Part shown: positions 7,963-16,563 of the stretch, piece by piece
Layout: each line of letters opens with the position of its first letter
Numbering within the stretch: the stretch's first letter is position 1
Source: Lentzea albidocapillata
GTDB taxonomy: Bacteria; Actinomycetota; Actinomycetes; Mycobacteriales; Pseudonocardiaceae
Direction: 5' to 3'
NCBI RefSeq assembly: GCF_000719115.1
Contig: NZ_JOEA01000012.1
Span: 62,001-126,000 of the forward strand
DNA: 64,000 bases
The notes under the pieces: model-generated
What the model was told of the DNA's origin: nothing
Database searches by the model: none
What the model saw: the letters and a program-made list of their open reading frames with translations, nothing else
Translations under genes and position numbers: made by a program

Positions 7963-7988
7963 GTCGCCTCACCCCCTCGCGAGGCGAC
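7963..7988. repeat. GTCGCCTC/GAGGCGAC inverted repeat
   Basis: Perfect 8-bp arms (7963-7970, 7981-7988) with a 10-nt loop, about 90 bp upstream of the secreted-protein start. Could be an operator or a 5-prime leader hairpin. Confidence 0.35.
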
Positions 7989-8161
7989 AGCAATGAACGT
8001 AACAGAAGATCATTAATAGGCGGCGGTGTTCTTGAGTCTCTGGGGGAGATCATGAACTGTGAAAGGTTAACAACCAGATGCGGTTCACTCAATTGCGCTA
8101 ACGGAAACTTCGCATCGATGCAAAACCAGTGCGGAGTGCAGGAAGTTCAGAGGGTTGAGAT

Positions 8162-8221
8162 ATGGCGGGCGTCACGTCGCCTCAGTTGCACGGGTCGTAC
8201 AACAACTACAGGCTCACATAG
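8162..8221 (+). CDS. Possible 19-aa peptide followed by a hairpin
   Basis: ATG at 8162 with GAGGG seven nt upstream opens a 19-codon frame rich in polar residues (SPQLHGSYNNYRLT at the end), closed by TAG. A strong hairpin begins 21 bp later. The start-stop-hairpin order could be a leader peptide or a tiny gene, or chance. A longer overlapping frame (8052-8237) looks less protein-like. Confidence 0.2.
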   Translation: MAGVTSPQLHGSYNNYRLT

Positions 8222-8241
8222 AAGGTACGTCTCATGAAATG

Positions 8242-8271
8242 GCGCCCGCCCCGGAAGTCCGGTGCGGGCGC
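8242..8271. terminator. Strong GC-rich hairpin
   Basis: Outer 8-bp arms (GCGCCCGC at 8242-8249, GCGGGCGC at 8264-8271) plus an inner CCGG/CCGG pairing with an AAGT loop and one mismatch. On the plus strand it is followed by TCGTTC. Likely a terminator serving one or both strands. Confidence 0.6.
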
Positions 8272-8378
8272 TCGTTCGCATGCAAGAGCGTTGCTGCTGC
8301 GGCCATCGGCCCACGGAACAGTGTCAGGGACGGGCGTTGTTCGTGCTTCACGCGGCGAGGGGCTTCCTCGGCTCCGTC

Positions 8379-8558
8379 TTATGAGGTGGGGCCATCCTTC
8401 CAACGGCCGATCGCGTCAATCAGCATCGCTCGCCGCTTGATGAGGTCGTCTGTGCTGTCCCACTGCGCGACTGAGAGGTCAACTAACGAGGTAAACCCCC
8501 GACCGCACGAAAGCTCCCCGCGTGCGATCAGGCAAGGGGCGCGATGGGTGTGTTTCAC
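8379..8558 (-). CDS. Weak 59-aa frame
   Basis: GTG 8558 to TAA 8379 encodes a 59-aa product whose second half is protein-like (WDSTDDLIKRRAMLIDAIG). There is no clear Shine-Dalgarno and no recognised family, and third-position GC is below the local norm. Possibly the C-terminal remnant of a lost gene. Confidence 0.22.
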   Translation of the reverse strand: MKHTHRAPCLIARGELSCGRGFTSLVDLSVAQWDSTDDLIKRRAMLIDAIGRWKDGPTS

Positions 8559-8583
8559 CAGTCCAGCTAGGCTGCGACCTGCC

Positions 8584-9186
8584 ATGCTGAACATCTTCGC
8601 TCGCGCGTCCGTCTCGCGCGTCACCGATCCGGTCGGGGCGTGGCTGCTGGCGCGTGGCCTCACGCCCAACGCCGTGACCGTGGCCGGCACGATCGGTGCC
8701 GTCGCGAGTGCACTGTGGTTCATTCCCCGCGGGCAGCTGTTCCTGGGCTGCGCGCTGGTGACGTTCTTCGTGCTGCTCGACCTGATCGACGGCGCCATGG
8801 CCCGCGCCCAGGGGCCGACCAAGTTCGGTGCCGTGCTCGACGCCACCTGTGACCGCATCGCGGACGGGGCGTTGTTCGCGGCGCTCACCTGGTACGCGTT
8901 CGACACCGGCGACCGGTGGACGGCCGCGGCCGGGTTCATCTGCCTGGTGGCCTCGCAGGTCATCTCCTACGTCAAGGCACGTGCCGACGCGACCGGGCTT
9001 TCCGCCGACGGCGGGCTGGCCGAGCGGGCCGAGCGGTTCATCATCGCGTTGATCGGTGCCGGGGTGCAGGGGCTGGGAGTGCCACACCTGATGGCCATCT
9101 CGCTGTGGCTGCTCGCGGCGATGACGGTCGCGACGGTGCTGCAGCGGATCTTCGCGGTCGCGAAGTCGGCGCGGGAGGCCGCGTGA
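8584..9186 (+). CDS. pgsA: Phosphatidylinositol phosphate synthase (CDP-alcohol phosphatidyltransferase)
   Basis: Protein of 200 aa with about six membrane helices. The CDP-alcohol signature D-x2-DG-x2-AR...G-x3-D-x3-D is complete: DLIDGAMAR from Asp66, then GAVLDATCD. In actinobacteria at this locus the enzyme joins CDP-diacylglycerol and inositol phosphate to give phosphatidylinositol phosphate, the precursor of phosphatidylinositol and PIMs. The stop overlaps the GTG of the acyltransferase gene (GTGA). The co-transcribed acyltransferase and mannosyltransferase support this specificity over phosphatidylglycerol phosphate synthesis. Confidence 0.93.
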   Translation: MLNIFARASVSRVTDPVGAWLLARGLTPNAVTVAGTIGAVASALWFIPRGQLFLGCALVTFFVLLDLIDGAMARAQGPTKFGAVLDATCDRIADGALFAALTWYAFDTGDRWTAAAGFICLVASQVISYVKARADATGLSADGGLAERAERFIIALIGAGVQGLGVPHLMAISLWLLAAMTVATVLQRIFAVAKSAREAA

Positions 9187-10085
9187 ACCTCGCGACCCTT
9201 GGATACAGCGCCGGGTGGCGGCTGATCCGCCTGCTGCCGGAGTCGTGGGCGCGCGGGTTGTTCCGCGCGGGTGCCGACTACGCGGTGAAGCGCGGCGGCC
9301 CGAGCATCGACCAGTTGCGCCGGAACCTGAGCCGGGTCGTGCCGCAGGCGGGCGAGGACGAACTCGACGACCTGGTGCGCGACTCGCTGCGGTCGTACGC
9401 ACGCTACTGGTGCGAGGCGTTCCGGCTGCCGTCGATGGACCTGCGCGCCGCCCACGAGAAGCACAGGTTCCAGGTGTCCGGCCAGGAGAACCTCGACGCG
9501 GCGCTGGCGAACGGCACCGGTGCGATCGCCGCCCTGCCGCACAGCGGCAACTGGGACATGGCGGGCGTCTGGCTCGTCGGCCACTCCGGCACGTTCACGA
9601 CGGTGGCCGAGCGGCTCAAGCCCGAGTCGCTGTACCGCAAGTTCGTGGAGTTCCGCGAGACGCTGGGCTTCGAGGTGCTGCCGCTCAACGGCGGCGACCG
9701 TCCACCTGCGACGGTGCTGGCCGAACGCCTGCGCGCCAACAAGGTCGTGTGCCTGCTGGCGGACCGCGACCTGACGTCGTCCGGCGTGCCCGTGACGTTC
9801 TTCGGCGAGCAGACCCTGATGCCCGCGGGCCCGGCACACCTGGCGTCGACGACGGGCGCCGCGCTGCTGCCGGTCGGCTGCTGGTTCACCGAGGACGGCT
9901 GGCACTTCCGCATCCACCCGCCGATCAAGGTGAGCAACGTCCAGACCGCCACGCAGGCCGTCGCGGACGTGTTCGCCGCCGACATCGCCGCGCACCCGGC
10001 CGACTGGCACATGCTGCAGCAGCTCTGGCTCGCCGACCTGCCCGAGAAGCGTCGCGCCGCCCTTTCCCGGAGGCTTTCGCGGTGA
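9183..10085 (+). CDS. patA: PIM acyltransferase (PatA-like)
   Basis: Protein of 300 aa of the lysophospholipid acyltransferase/HtrB-like superfamily. The catalytic HX4D motif is HSGNWD (His120, Asp125), and LLADRDL and PAGPAHLA match the later acceptor and substrate regions. In mycobacteria the orthologue Rv2611c acylates the mannose of PIM1/PIM2 at the inner membrane face. GTG start overlaps the pgsA stop; its own stop overlaps the GTG of pimA. The assignment rests on motif plus perfect synteny. Confidence 0.92.
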   Translation: MNLATLGYSAGWRLIRLLPESWARGLFRAGADYAVKRGGPSIDQLRRNLSRVVPQAGEDELDDLVRDSLRSYARYWCEAFRLPSMDLRAAHEKHRFQVSGQENLDAALANGTGAIAALPHSGNWDMAGVWLVGHSGTFTTVAERLKPESLYRKFVEFRETLGFEVLPLNGGDRPPATVLAERLRANKVVCLLADRDLTSSGVPVTFFGEQTLMPAGPAHLASTTGAALLPVGCWFTEDGWHFRIHPPIKVSNVQTATQAVADVFAADIAAHPADWHMLQQLWLADLPEKRRAALSRRLSR

Positions 10086-11194
10086 AGGTCGGCATCGTCT
10101 GCCCGTACTCCTTGGACGTGCCCGGGGGAGTACAGGCCCACGTCGTCGACCTCGCGCGCGCCCTGATCGGACTTGGCCACGAGGTGAACGTCCTCGCGCC
10201 CGCCGACGACGACCAGGCGCTGCCGTCGTTCGTCACGTCCGCGGGCCGCGCGGTCGCCATCCCGTACAACGGTTCCGTGGCACGTCTCAGCTTCGGTCCC
10301 GTCTCGTATACGCGGGTCCGCCGCTGGATCGACGAGCACCAGTTCGACGTCCTGCACCTGCACGAGCCCACTGCGCCATCGTTGTCGTTCCTGGCGCTGG
10401 TGGTCGCGGACGGCCCGATCGTCGCCACCTTCCACACCTCGACGCCGCGCTCCAAGATGCTGTCGGCGTTCCAGGGCGTGCTGCAGCCGTTCCTGGAGAA
10501 GGTCACCGCCCGCATCGCCGTCTCGTCGCTGGCCCGCCGCGTCCAGGTCGAGCACCTCGGCGGTGACGCGGTGGAGATCCCGAACGGCGTCGACGTCGAC
10601 TTCTTCGCTTCCGCGTCCACTTTGGACGGCTATCCGCGCGCCGGTGGCACGCTCGGCTTCGTGGGCCGCTACGACGAACCGCGCAAGGGCATGCCGGTGC
10701 TGTGGGAGGCGTTCGGCCTGATCGCCGACGAGTTCCCGGACCTGCGCCTGCTCGTCGTGGGCCGCGGCGACAACCCGTTCGACGGCCCCTTCTCCGACCG
10801 CGTCGACCTGCTGGGCCAGGTCAGCGACGAGGACAAGGCCCGGATGCTGCGTTCGGTGGACGTCTACGTCGCGCCGAACACGGGCGGCGAGTCGTTCGGC
10901 ATCATCCTGACCGAGGCCATGTCGGCCGGTACCGCGGTCGTGGCCTCGGACCTCGACGCGTTCCGGCGCGTGCTGGAGGACGGCAAGGCGGGCGTGCTGT
11001 TCCCGGTGGGCGACGCGCGGGCACTGGCCGACGCGCTGCGCCCGGTGCTGCGGGACTCGGCACTGCGCGCCGAGTACGTCGCCGTTGCCTCCCAACGGGT
11101 GCAGGCCTTCGACTGGTCCGTCGTGGCCTCGCAGGTGCTGCGCGTGTACGAGACGGCCATCGCCGCCGATCCGCGCCGGGTGAGCGAGGCATGA
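10082..11194 (+). CDS. pimA: Phosphatidylinositol alpha-mannosyltransferase
   Basis: Protein of 370 aa, GT4-type GT-B glycosyltransferase. The N-terminal domain carries the glycine-rich GGVQAHV loop and the C-terminal domain the nucleotide-sugar motif GGESFGIILTEA (Glu270 to Glu278). PimA adds the first mannose from GDP-mannose to phosphatidylinositol, starting PIM synthesis on the cytoplasmic face. Flanked by 4-bp overlaps on both sides (GTGA with patA, ATGA with the NUDIX gene). Confidence 0.95.
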   Translation: MKVGIVCPYSLDVPGGVQAHVVDLARALIGLGHEVNVLAPADDDQALPSFVTSAGRAVAIPYNGSVARLSFGPVSYTRVRRWIDEHQFDVLHLHEPTAPSLSFLALVVADGPIVATFHTSTPRSKMLSAFQGVLQPFLEKVTARIAVSSLARRVQVEHLGGDAVEIPNGVDVDFFASASTLDGYPRAGGTLGFVGRYDEPRKGMPVLWEAFGLIADEFPDLRLLVVGRGDNPFDGPFSDRVDLLGQVSDEDKARMLRSVDVYVAPNTGGESFGIILTEAMSAGTAVVASDLDAFRRVLEDGKAGVLFPVGDARALADALRPVLRDSALRAEYVAVASQRVQAFDWSVVASQVLRVYETAIAADPRRVSEA

Positions 11195-12141
11195 CCACCG
11201 CACTGGTCGTCGTCGTCCTGGCTTTGCTGCTCGCCGCCTGGGTTCTCTCGATCGCGAACCGCCTGGACCGCCTGCACGTCCGCACCGACGCCGCCTGGGC
11301 CGCCGTCGACGCCGCCCTGGCCCGCCGGGCCGTCGTGGTCCGCGCGCTGCTGGACCCCGAACTCTCCGCCGCCGCGTCCAAGGCCGAGGCCGCCTCGCGC
11401 GCCGACCGCGAACTCTTCGAGAACGAACTCTCCGCGCTGCTGGGCGCCCTGGACCGGTCCGCTCTGCCCACCGCGCTGGCCGCCGAACTGTCCGACGCCG
11501 AGGAACGCGTCATGCTTGCCCGCCGCGTGCACAACGACGCCGTGCGCGACGCGTTGTTGCTACGCCGCCGCCGCGTCGTCCGCTGGCTGCGCCTGGCCGG
11601 CACGGCGCCGCACCCGTCGTACTTCGAGATCGCCGAGCCGGCCTCCCCGTCGGACGCCGTGCTGCTCACGCCCCGGCCGTCCGCGCGCGTGCTTCTCACG
11701 GACGTCCAGGGCCGCGTGCTGCTCTTCCAGGGCTTCGATCCCGCCCGCCCTCAGGAACTCTTCTGGTTCACCGTCGGAGGTGGCGTCGAGGAGGGCGAGG
11801 AACTGCGGGACACGGCCGTGCGCGAGGCGTTCGAGGAGACGGGTCTCAAGCTCGCGCCGGAGCAGCTGACCGGCCCGATCTGGCGCCGTCGTGCGGTGTT
11901 CAGCTTCGACGGCGAGACGTTCGACGCCGAGGAGTGGTTCTTCCACGCCTCCGTCGACGGCGACCTGACGATCGACACCTCGGGCTTCAACGACGTCGAG
12001 GAGACCAGCATCTCCGGCTACCGCTGGTGGAGTGCCGAGGAGCTGGAGTCCACAGAGGACACCGTGTATCCGGTGCAGCTGGCCGAACTGCTGCCCGAGC
12101 TCACGAAGGACTGGGACGGCCGGGCTCGTCCGGTTCGCTGA
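11191..12141 (+). CDS. Membrane-anchored NUDIX hydrolase (Rv2609c-like)
   Basis: Protein of 316 aa. One N-terminal helix (residues 4-20) is followed by a LemA-like helical segment rich in Ala, Arg and Glu (about 25-140). The NUDIX domain has its box at about 197-219 (GGVEEGEELRDTAVREAFEE followed by TGL). NUDIX enzymes cleave nucleoside diphosphates linked to another moiety; the substrate is unknown. It is the last gene of the pgsA-patA-pimA block, as Rv2609c is in Mycobacterium. Its last 41 bp overlap the 3-prime end of the convergent NB-ARC gene. Confidence 0.88.
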   Translation: MTTALVVVVLALLLAAWVLSIANRLDRLHVRTDAAWAAVDAALARRAVVVRALLDPELSAAASKAEAASRADRELFENELSALLGALDRSALPTALAAELSDAEERVMLARRVHNDAVRDALLLRRRRVVRWLRLAGTAPHPSYFEIAEPASPSDAVLLTPRPSARVLLTDVQGRVLLFQGFDPARPQELFWFTVGGGVEEGEELRDTAVREAFEETGLKLAPEQLTGPIWRRRAVFSFDGETFDAEEWFFHASVDGDLTIDTSGFNDVEETSISGYRWWSAEELESTEDTVYPVQLAELLPELTKDWDGRARPVR

Positions 12142-14161
12142 CGCCGCGCCAGTGCTCCAGCTTCTCGCGGGTCGCGCGGACGTCGGGGTGGAGCTCGCCG
12201 AGCACCCTGATCTGATCCTCGACCAGCACCTCGAACTCCTCCACCGCGCCGGCCGGATCACCGGTCAGCGCCCGCCACTGGGCGAGGCTCCACCGGGTCC
12301 ACAGCGTGCGCGGGTGGTCCGCGCCCAGCACCCGGATCTGGTCCTCCAGCAGGTCTTCCAGCTCGTCGGCCGCGTCGTCTGCTTCGCCGGCCTCGGCCAG
12401 GACGGCGGCGAGACCGGAGCGTGCCTCCAGAGCACTGGGATCATCCGGGCCCACGATGCGCTCCAGGTCCCGCACCAATGCCTCGAACGACTCCACCGCG
12501 CGGTCGTGGCTCCCTGTTTTCGCCTGCGCGAACGCGAGGTTGTGGCGGGTGGTCAACGTGCTGGGATGATCCGGGCCGAGCACCCGCATCTGGTCGAAGA
12601 AAAGGTCCCTGAACGCTGTGGCCGCTCCGGCCCTGTCGCCCGAGATACCGAGCCAGTATGCGTGGTTGTTGCGGACTCTCAGCGTCTCGACGTGGTCCGG
12701 CCCGAAGAGCCGCGTCACGTCGACGAGCAGGGCCCGGAACCCCTCGACCGCTGCGGCCGCGTCGCCTCCGCTGCCACGCCAGCCGGCGGCGTTGAATCGG
12801 CAGAGCAGGGTGTCGAGGTGATCGGGACCCAGCTGCCTGGTCGCGGTGGCCTGCAGATCGTCGAAGTGGCGGACGGCGTCCGCGTGGTAGCCGGCCTCGC
12901 CGAGGCTCCTGCCCGCGCGGAACAGCAGGAAATGACCTCCGGGACACCACAGGTGAACGCCACCGGCGTCGGCGAGCGCCTGGGCGTTTGCCCGCAACAC
13001 CTGTCCCAGCAACGGATCCGTCACGACGTCCGGCCACACCTCCTCCAGCGCGTCCGCGGCGGCTTTGACCACGACTCCGGCCCGTTCGTCGGACCACGCC
13101 GCGCGGGTGGCGCGCTGCACGAGCGAATGCACCCGCACCTCGCGTGACCCCTCGCTGAAGGCGACCAGACTCAACCGGTGCAGGCACCCGAGCCCGTCCC
13201 GTGCATCGGCCTCGTCCACGCCGAGGAAGTCGAGCATCGTCCGCGTCGTGAAGACCGCCACCGGAATCCCGTTGGGCTCCAGCACGCTCGCGACGTCGAG
13301 CAGCGGCCGCACCACCCCGGTCCGCGCGAGCCGGTCGGCCTGCTCGACCGCCAGCGACCAGGTCGCCGCGGTGGGGTCGAGCCGCTCCGGCAGCAGAGCG
13401 CGGTACTGCGCGCACGACAGGTGGTTGTCCAGCATGTTCGCCGCGGCCTGGGCCAGCGCCACCGGCAGCCCGCCGAGCTCGCGCACCAGCCCGTCGTCGT
13501 CGAGCAACGCGGGCTGGTCGGCCAGCGCCGTTCGCAAGTAGGCGATCCCCTCGGCCTCGGTGAACGCCTCGACGGAGACCAGCCGCCGCTGGTGCCCGCG
13601 CAGGACGGCGTCCCGGCGCAGCGTCGTCACGACCACCTGGCCACCGTCCGGCGGCCACAGCCCGTCGAGATCGGCGGGCGTCCGCAGGTCGTCCAGCACC
13701 ACGAGCCACGGTTCGTGCGTGCCCGCCAGCCACTCCAGGAACGTGCGTGCGCCCCGTTCCGGATCCTCGACGCCGAGGAGTTTCGTGGCCACATCGGCGT
13801 AGCCGGAGACGATCGCCTCGCGCGAGGTCGCCGTAATCCACACCAGCAGGTCGACCTCACCGGCGGCCCACTGCCGTTCGGCGTGGCCCGCGGCCAGCTG
13901 GCTCTTGCCCACCCCCGGCAGTCCGGACAGCACCGTCACCGGAGCGTCGAGGTCGACGGACCGTTCCTGGAACGCGGCCGCGCGCGGAGGCACCAGGCCG
14001 CACCGCAGCGGCAGGGTGGCCCGAGCCGGACCGGGGTGCTGGTGGTGGTGGAAGTCGCCGGTGACGGCGCCGACCTGCAGGACCACCCCGTGCACGTCTC
14101 CGTGCACGGTGTTCTCCACGGACTGGGTGGGCAGGTCGGCGTCGTCAGGCATCAAGACCAT
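12101..14161 (-). CDS. NB-ARC/TPR STAND-type NTPase
   Basis: Protein of 686 aa. A short head contains the actinobacterial motif HGDVHGVVLQVGAVTGD (20-36) seen in other such proteins. The NB-ARC ATPase follows: P-loop GLPGVGKS (80-87), kinase-2 WLVVLDD (152-158), and an L-GGLPVALAQAA element. From about 460 onward there are four or five 42-residue tetratricopeptide repeats marked by recurring LGPDH-T-L units. STAND proteins act as signal-sensing switches, sometimes in defence or antibiotic regulation; the role here is unknown. There is no effector domain, so it may work with a partner. ATG 14161 (or 14152) lies 8 bp after the stop of the LLM gene. Confidence 0.85.
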   Translation of the reverse strand: MVLMPDDADLPTQSVENTVHGDVHGVVLQVGAVTGDFHHHQHPGPARATLPLRCGLVPPRAAAFQERSVDLDAPVTVLSGLPGVGKSQLAAGHAERQWAAGEVDLLVWITATSREAIVSGYADVATKLLGVEDPERGARTFLEWLAGTHEPWLVVLDDLRTPADLDGLWPPDGGQVVVTTLRRDAVLRGHQRRLVSVEAFTEAEGIAYLRTALADQPALLDDDGLVRELGGLPVALAQAAANMLDNHLSCAQYRALLPERLDPTAATWSLAVEQADRLARTGVVRPLLDVASVLEPNGIPVAVFTTRTMLDFLGVDEADARDGLGCLHRLSLVAFSEGSREVRVHSLVQRATRAAWSDERAGVVVKAAADALEEVWPDVVTDPLLGQVLRANAQALADAGGVHLWCPGGHFLLFRAGRSLGEAGYHADAVRHFDDLQATATRQLGPDHLDTLLCRFNAAGWRGSGGDAAAAVEGFRALLVDVTRLFGPDHVETLRVRNNHAYWLGISGDRAGAATAFRDLFFDQMRVLGPDHPSTLTTRHNLAFAQAKTGSHDRAVESFEALVRDLERIVGPDDPSALEARSGLAAVLAEAGEADDAADELEDLLEDQIRVLGADHPRTLWTRWSLAQWRALTGDPAGAVEEFEVLVEDQIRVLGELHPDVRATREKLEHWRGVSEPDEPGRPSPS

Positions 14162-14169
14162 TATTCCCG

Positions 14170-15162
14170 CTACACCGCCGGGATGACCGCCGATCCGTAC
14201 GCGTCGCGCGTCTTGTCCTTCTCGTCGTGCATCAGGTACAGCGCGAAGTTGTCGACGCCGATCTCCTTGAGTTCCTGCAACCGCTCGATGTGCGCCGACT
14301 CCGGCCCGACGAGGCAGAAGCGGTCCACGATCGCGTCCGGCACGAAGTCGGTGGAACGGTTGCCCGCCTTGCCGTGGTGGGCGTAGTCGTAGCCCTCGCG
14401 GTCCTTGATGTAGTCGGTCAGGGCCTTGGGCACGGCGCCCGAGTCCCCGTACCGCGCGACGAGGTCCGCGACGTGGTTGCCCACCATGCCGCCGAACCAC
14501 CGCAGCTGGTCGCGCTGGTGGGGTAGGTCCGTGCCCACGTAGGCCGGTGCCGCCACGCACATCGTGATCGCCGCCGGGTCACGCCCGGCGGCCGCCGCGG
14601 CCTCGCGGACCGAGCCGATCGTCCAGCGGGCGATGTCCGGGTCGGCGGTCTGCAGGATGAAGCCGTCGGCCTGCTCGCCGACCATCTTCAACGCGCGCGG
14701 ACCGTACGCGGCCATCCACATCTCGAGCTTTCCGTTGCGCACCCACGGGATCTGCACCGGTGTGCCGTGGTGCTCGACTTCCCGGCCCTCCGCCAGTTCC
14801 TTGATCACGTGCATCGCGTCGCCCAGTGTCGCCAGTGTCGCGGGCTTCTGGCCGATCACGCGGCGGGCCGAGTCGCCGCGGCCGATGCCACAGACCGTGC
14901 GGTTGCCGAACATGTCGTTCAGCGTCGCGAACAGCGAGGCGGTCACCGACCAGTCGCGGGTCGACGGGTTGGTGACCATCGGGCCGATGACGAGATCGCG
15001 GGTGGCCGACAGCACCTGCGAGTAGATGACGAACGGTTCCTGCCACAGCACGCAGGAGTCGAACGTCCAGCCGTAGCGGAAGCCGCAGTCCTCGGCCGCG
15101 CGGAGGCCTTCCACCACGTCCCGCGCCGGCGGGTCGGTCTGCAGCACTACACCGAAGTCCAC
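14170..15162 (-). CDS. LLM-class (F420-type) oxidoreductase of a pyrimidine/hydantoin operon
   Basis: Protein of 330 aa with a TIM-barrel LLM fold: an N-terminal MDFGVVLQTDPP strand, GPMVTNPSTRDWSVTAS, GIGRGDSARRVIG and MAAYGPRALKMVGEQADGF segments. It resembles the F420-dependent subfamily found next to dihydropyrimidinase genes. The cofactor (F420 or FMN) and reaction are not established from sequence. GTG start 15162 lies 15 bp after the hydantoinase stop, as the fourth gene of the operon. Its position makes it a candidate for the ring oxidation/reduction step otherwise missing here. Confidence 0.85.
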   Translation of the reverse strand: MDFGVVLQTDPPARDVVEGLRAAEDCGFRYGWTFDSCVLWQEPFVIYSQVLSATRDLVIGPMVTNPSTRDWSVTASLFATLNDMFGNRTVCGIGRGDSARRVIGQKPATLATLGDAMHVIKELAEGREVEHHGTPVQIPWVRNGKLEMWMAAYGPRALKMVGEQADGFILQTADPDIARWTIGSVREAAAAAGRDPAAITMCVAAPAYVGTDLPHQRDQLRWFGGMVGNHVADLVARYGDSGAVPKALTDYIKDREGYDYAHHGKAGNRSTDFVPDAIVDRFCLVGPESAHIERLQELKEIGVDNFALYLMHDEKDKTRDAYGSAVIPAV

Positions 15163-15177
15163 GGGTGACCGCCTTTC

Positions 15178-16563
15178 TCAGACGAGGTACTGGTTGAGGT
15201 CGCGGGAGACGAACCGGCCGTGGCCCGTCGAGCCGTGGTACGCGCCGTCCGCGATGACCTTGCGGCCGCGGGAGAACACGGTGTCGACCTTGCCGGTGAC
15301 CTCGAAGCCCTCGTAGGCCGAGTAGTCCACGGCCATGTGGTGGGTCTCGGCGGAGATCGTCTGGGAGGCCTTGGGGTCGTAGATCACCACGTCCGCGTCG
15401 GCTCCCGGTGCGATCACGCCCTTACGCGGGTACATGCCGAACATGCGCGCGGGAGTCGTGGAGACGATCTCGACCCAGCGTTCGCGGGTGATCTCGCCCT
15501 TCACGACGCCCTGGTGCAGCAGGTCGACGCGGTGTTCGACGCCGGGCATGCCGTTGGGGATCTTGGAGAAGTCGCCGACGCCCAGCTGTTTCTGGTCCTT
15601 GAAGCAGAACGGGCAGTGGTCGGTGCTCACCACCGAGAGGTCGTTGGTGCGCAGCCCGCGCCACAGCGACGACTGGTGCTCCTTGGGCCGCAACGGAGGC
15701 GACGCCACGTACTTCGCGCCTTCGAAGCCCGGCCGTGCCAGGTCCTCCAGCGAGAGGTACAGGTACTGCGGGCACGTCTCGGCGAACACGTTCTGGCCCG
15801 TGTCCCGCGCCGCCGTCACGGCGTCGAGTGCCTGCGAGGCCGACAGGTGCACGATGTACAGCGGGGAACCGGTCACCTTCGCGAGCTGGATCGCGCGTGA
15901 GGTGGCCTCGCCCTCCAGCTCCGGCGGCCGGGTCAGGCCGTGCTGCACCGGGTCACCCAGTCCCGAGGCCAGCGCCTGCGCGACGAGCTGGTCGATCGCG
16001 ATGCCGTTCTCCGCGTGCATCATGATCGTGGCGCCGGTCTCGCGCGCCTTCTGCATGGCGCGCAGGATCTCGCCGTCCGTCGCGTAGAAGACGCCGGGGT
16101 AGGCCATGAACATCTTGAAGCTGTTCACGCCCGCCGCGATGCACGAGTCCATCTCCTTGAGCGACTCGTCGGTCACGTCGGAGATGATCATGTGGAAGCC
16201 GTAGTCGACCGCGCAGTTGCCGTCCGCCTTGCTGTGCCACCTGTCCAGAGTGGACAGGAGGCTGCTTCCCTTGGGCTGCACGGCGAAGTCGACGATCGTG
16301 GTGGTGCCGCCCCACGCCGCCGCGGTCGTGCCGGTCTCGAAGGTGTCCGCGGACTGGGTGCCGCCGAACGGCATCTCCATGTGCGTGTGCGCGTCGATGC
16401 CGCCGGGGATGACGTACTTCCCCGCCGCGTCGATGACTTCGTCGGCCTGCACCTCGAATCCGGTCGTGACGAGCGCGGCGATGTGCTCGCCGTCGATCAG
16501 CACGTCGGCGGCGTGCGAGCCGGTCGCGTTGATGACCAGGCCGTTACGGATCAGAGTGCTCAC
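15178..16563 (-). CDS. hydA: Dihydropyrimidinase / D-hydantoinase
   Basis: Protein of 461 aa of the cyclic amidohydrolase family. All metal ligands are visible: His59 and His61 (DAHTH), carbamylated Lys150 (FKMFMAYPG), His183 (MMHAEN), His239 (YIVHLSA) and Asp315 (STDHCPF). It hydrolyses dihydrouracil/dihydrothymine or 5-substituted hydantoins to N-carbamoyl amino acids. GTG start overlaps the stop of the nitrilase gene (GTGA). Neighbours supply uptake and decarbamoylation. The native substrate cannot be decided by motif. Confidence 0.94.
   Translation of the reverse strand: MSTLIRNGLVINATGSHAADVLIDGEHIAALVTTGFEVQADEVIDAAGKYVIPGGIDAHTHMEMPFGGTQSADTFETGTTAAAWGGTTTIVDFAVQPKGSSLLSTLDRWHSKADGNCAVDYGFHMIISDVTDESLKEMDSCIAAGVNSFKMFMAYPGVFYATDGEILRAMQKARETGATIMMHAENGIAIDQLVAQALASGLGDPVQHGLTRPPELEGEATSRAIQLAKVTGSPLYIVHLSASQALDAVTAARDTGQNVFAETCPQYLYLSLEDLARPGFEGAKYVASPPLRPKEHQSSLWRGLRTNDLSVVSTDHCPFCFKDQKQLGVGDFSKIPNGMPGVEHRVDLLHQGVVKGEITRERWVEIVSTTPARMFGMYPRKGVIAPGADADVVIYDPKASQTISAETHHMAVDYSAYEGFEVTGKVDTVFSRGRKVIADGAYHGSTGHGRFVSRDLNQYLV

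Larger units (their letters stand above)
8222..8583. other. Mostly empty stretch upstream of pgsA
   Basis: Between the hairpin at 8242-8271 and pgsA there is no strong gene on either strand. The only candidate is a weak minus-strand frame (8379-8558). No ribosome site or clear promoter for pgsA was identified. The stretch is the right-hand boundary of the accessory insert. Confidence 0.4.

Noticed and set aside
8967..11203. Long minus-strand frames opposite patA and pimA
   Set aside because: Composition (Arg/His/Gln/Val) is typical antisense shadow, and the plus-strand genes have full catalytic motifs.
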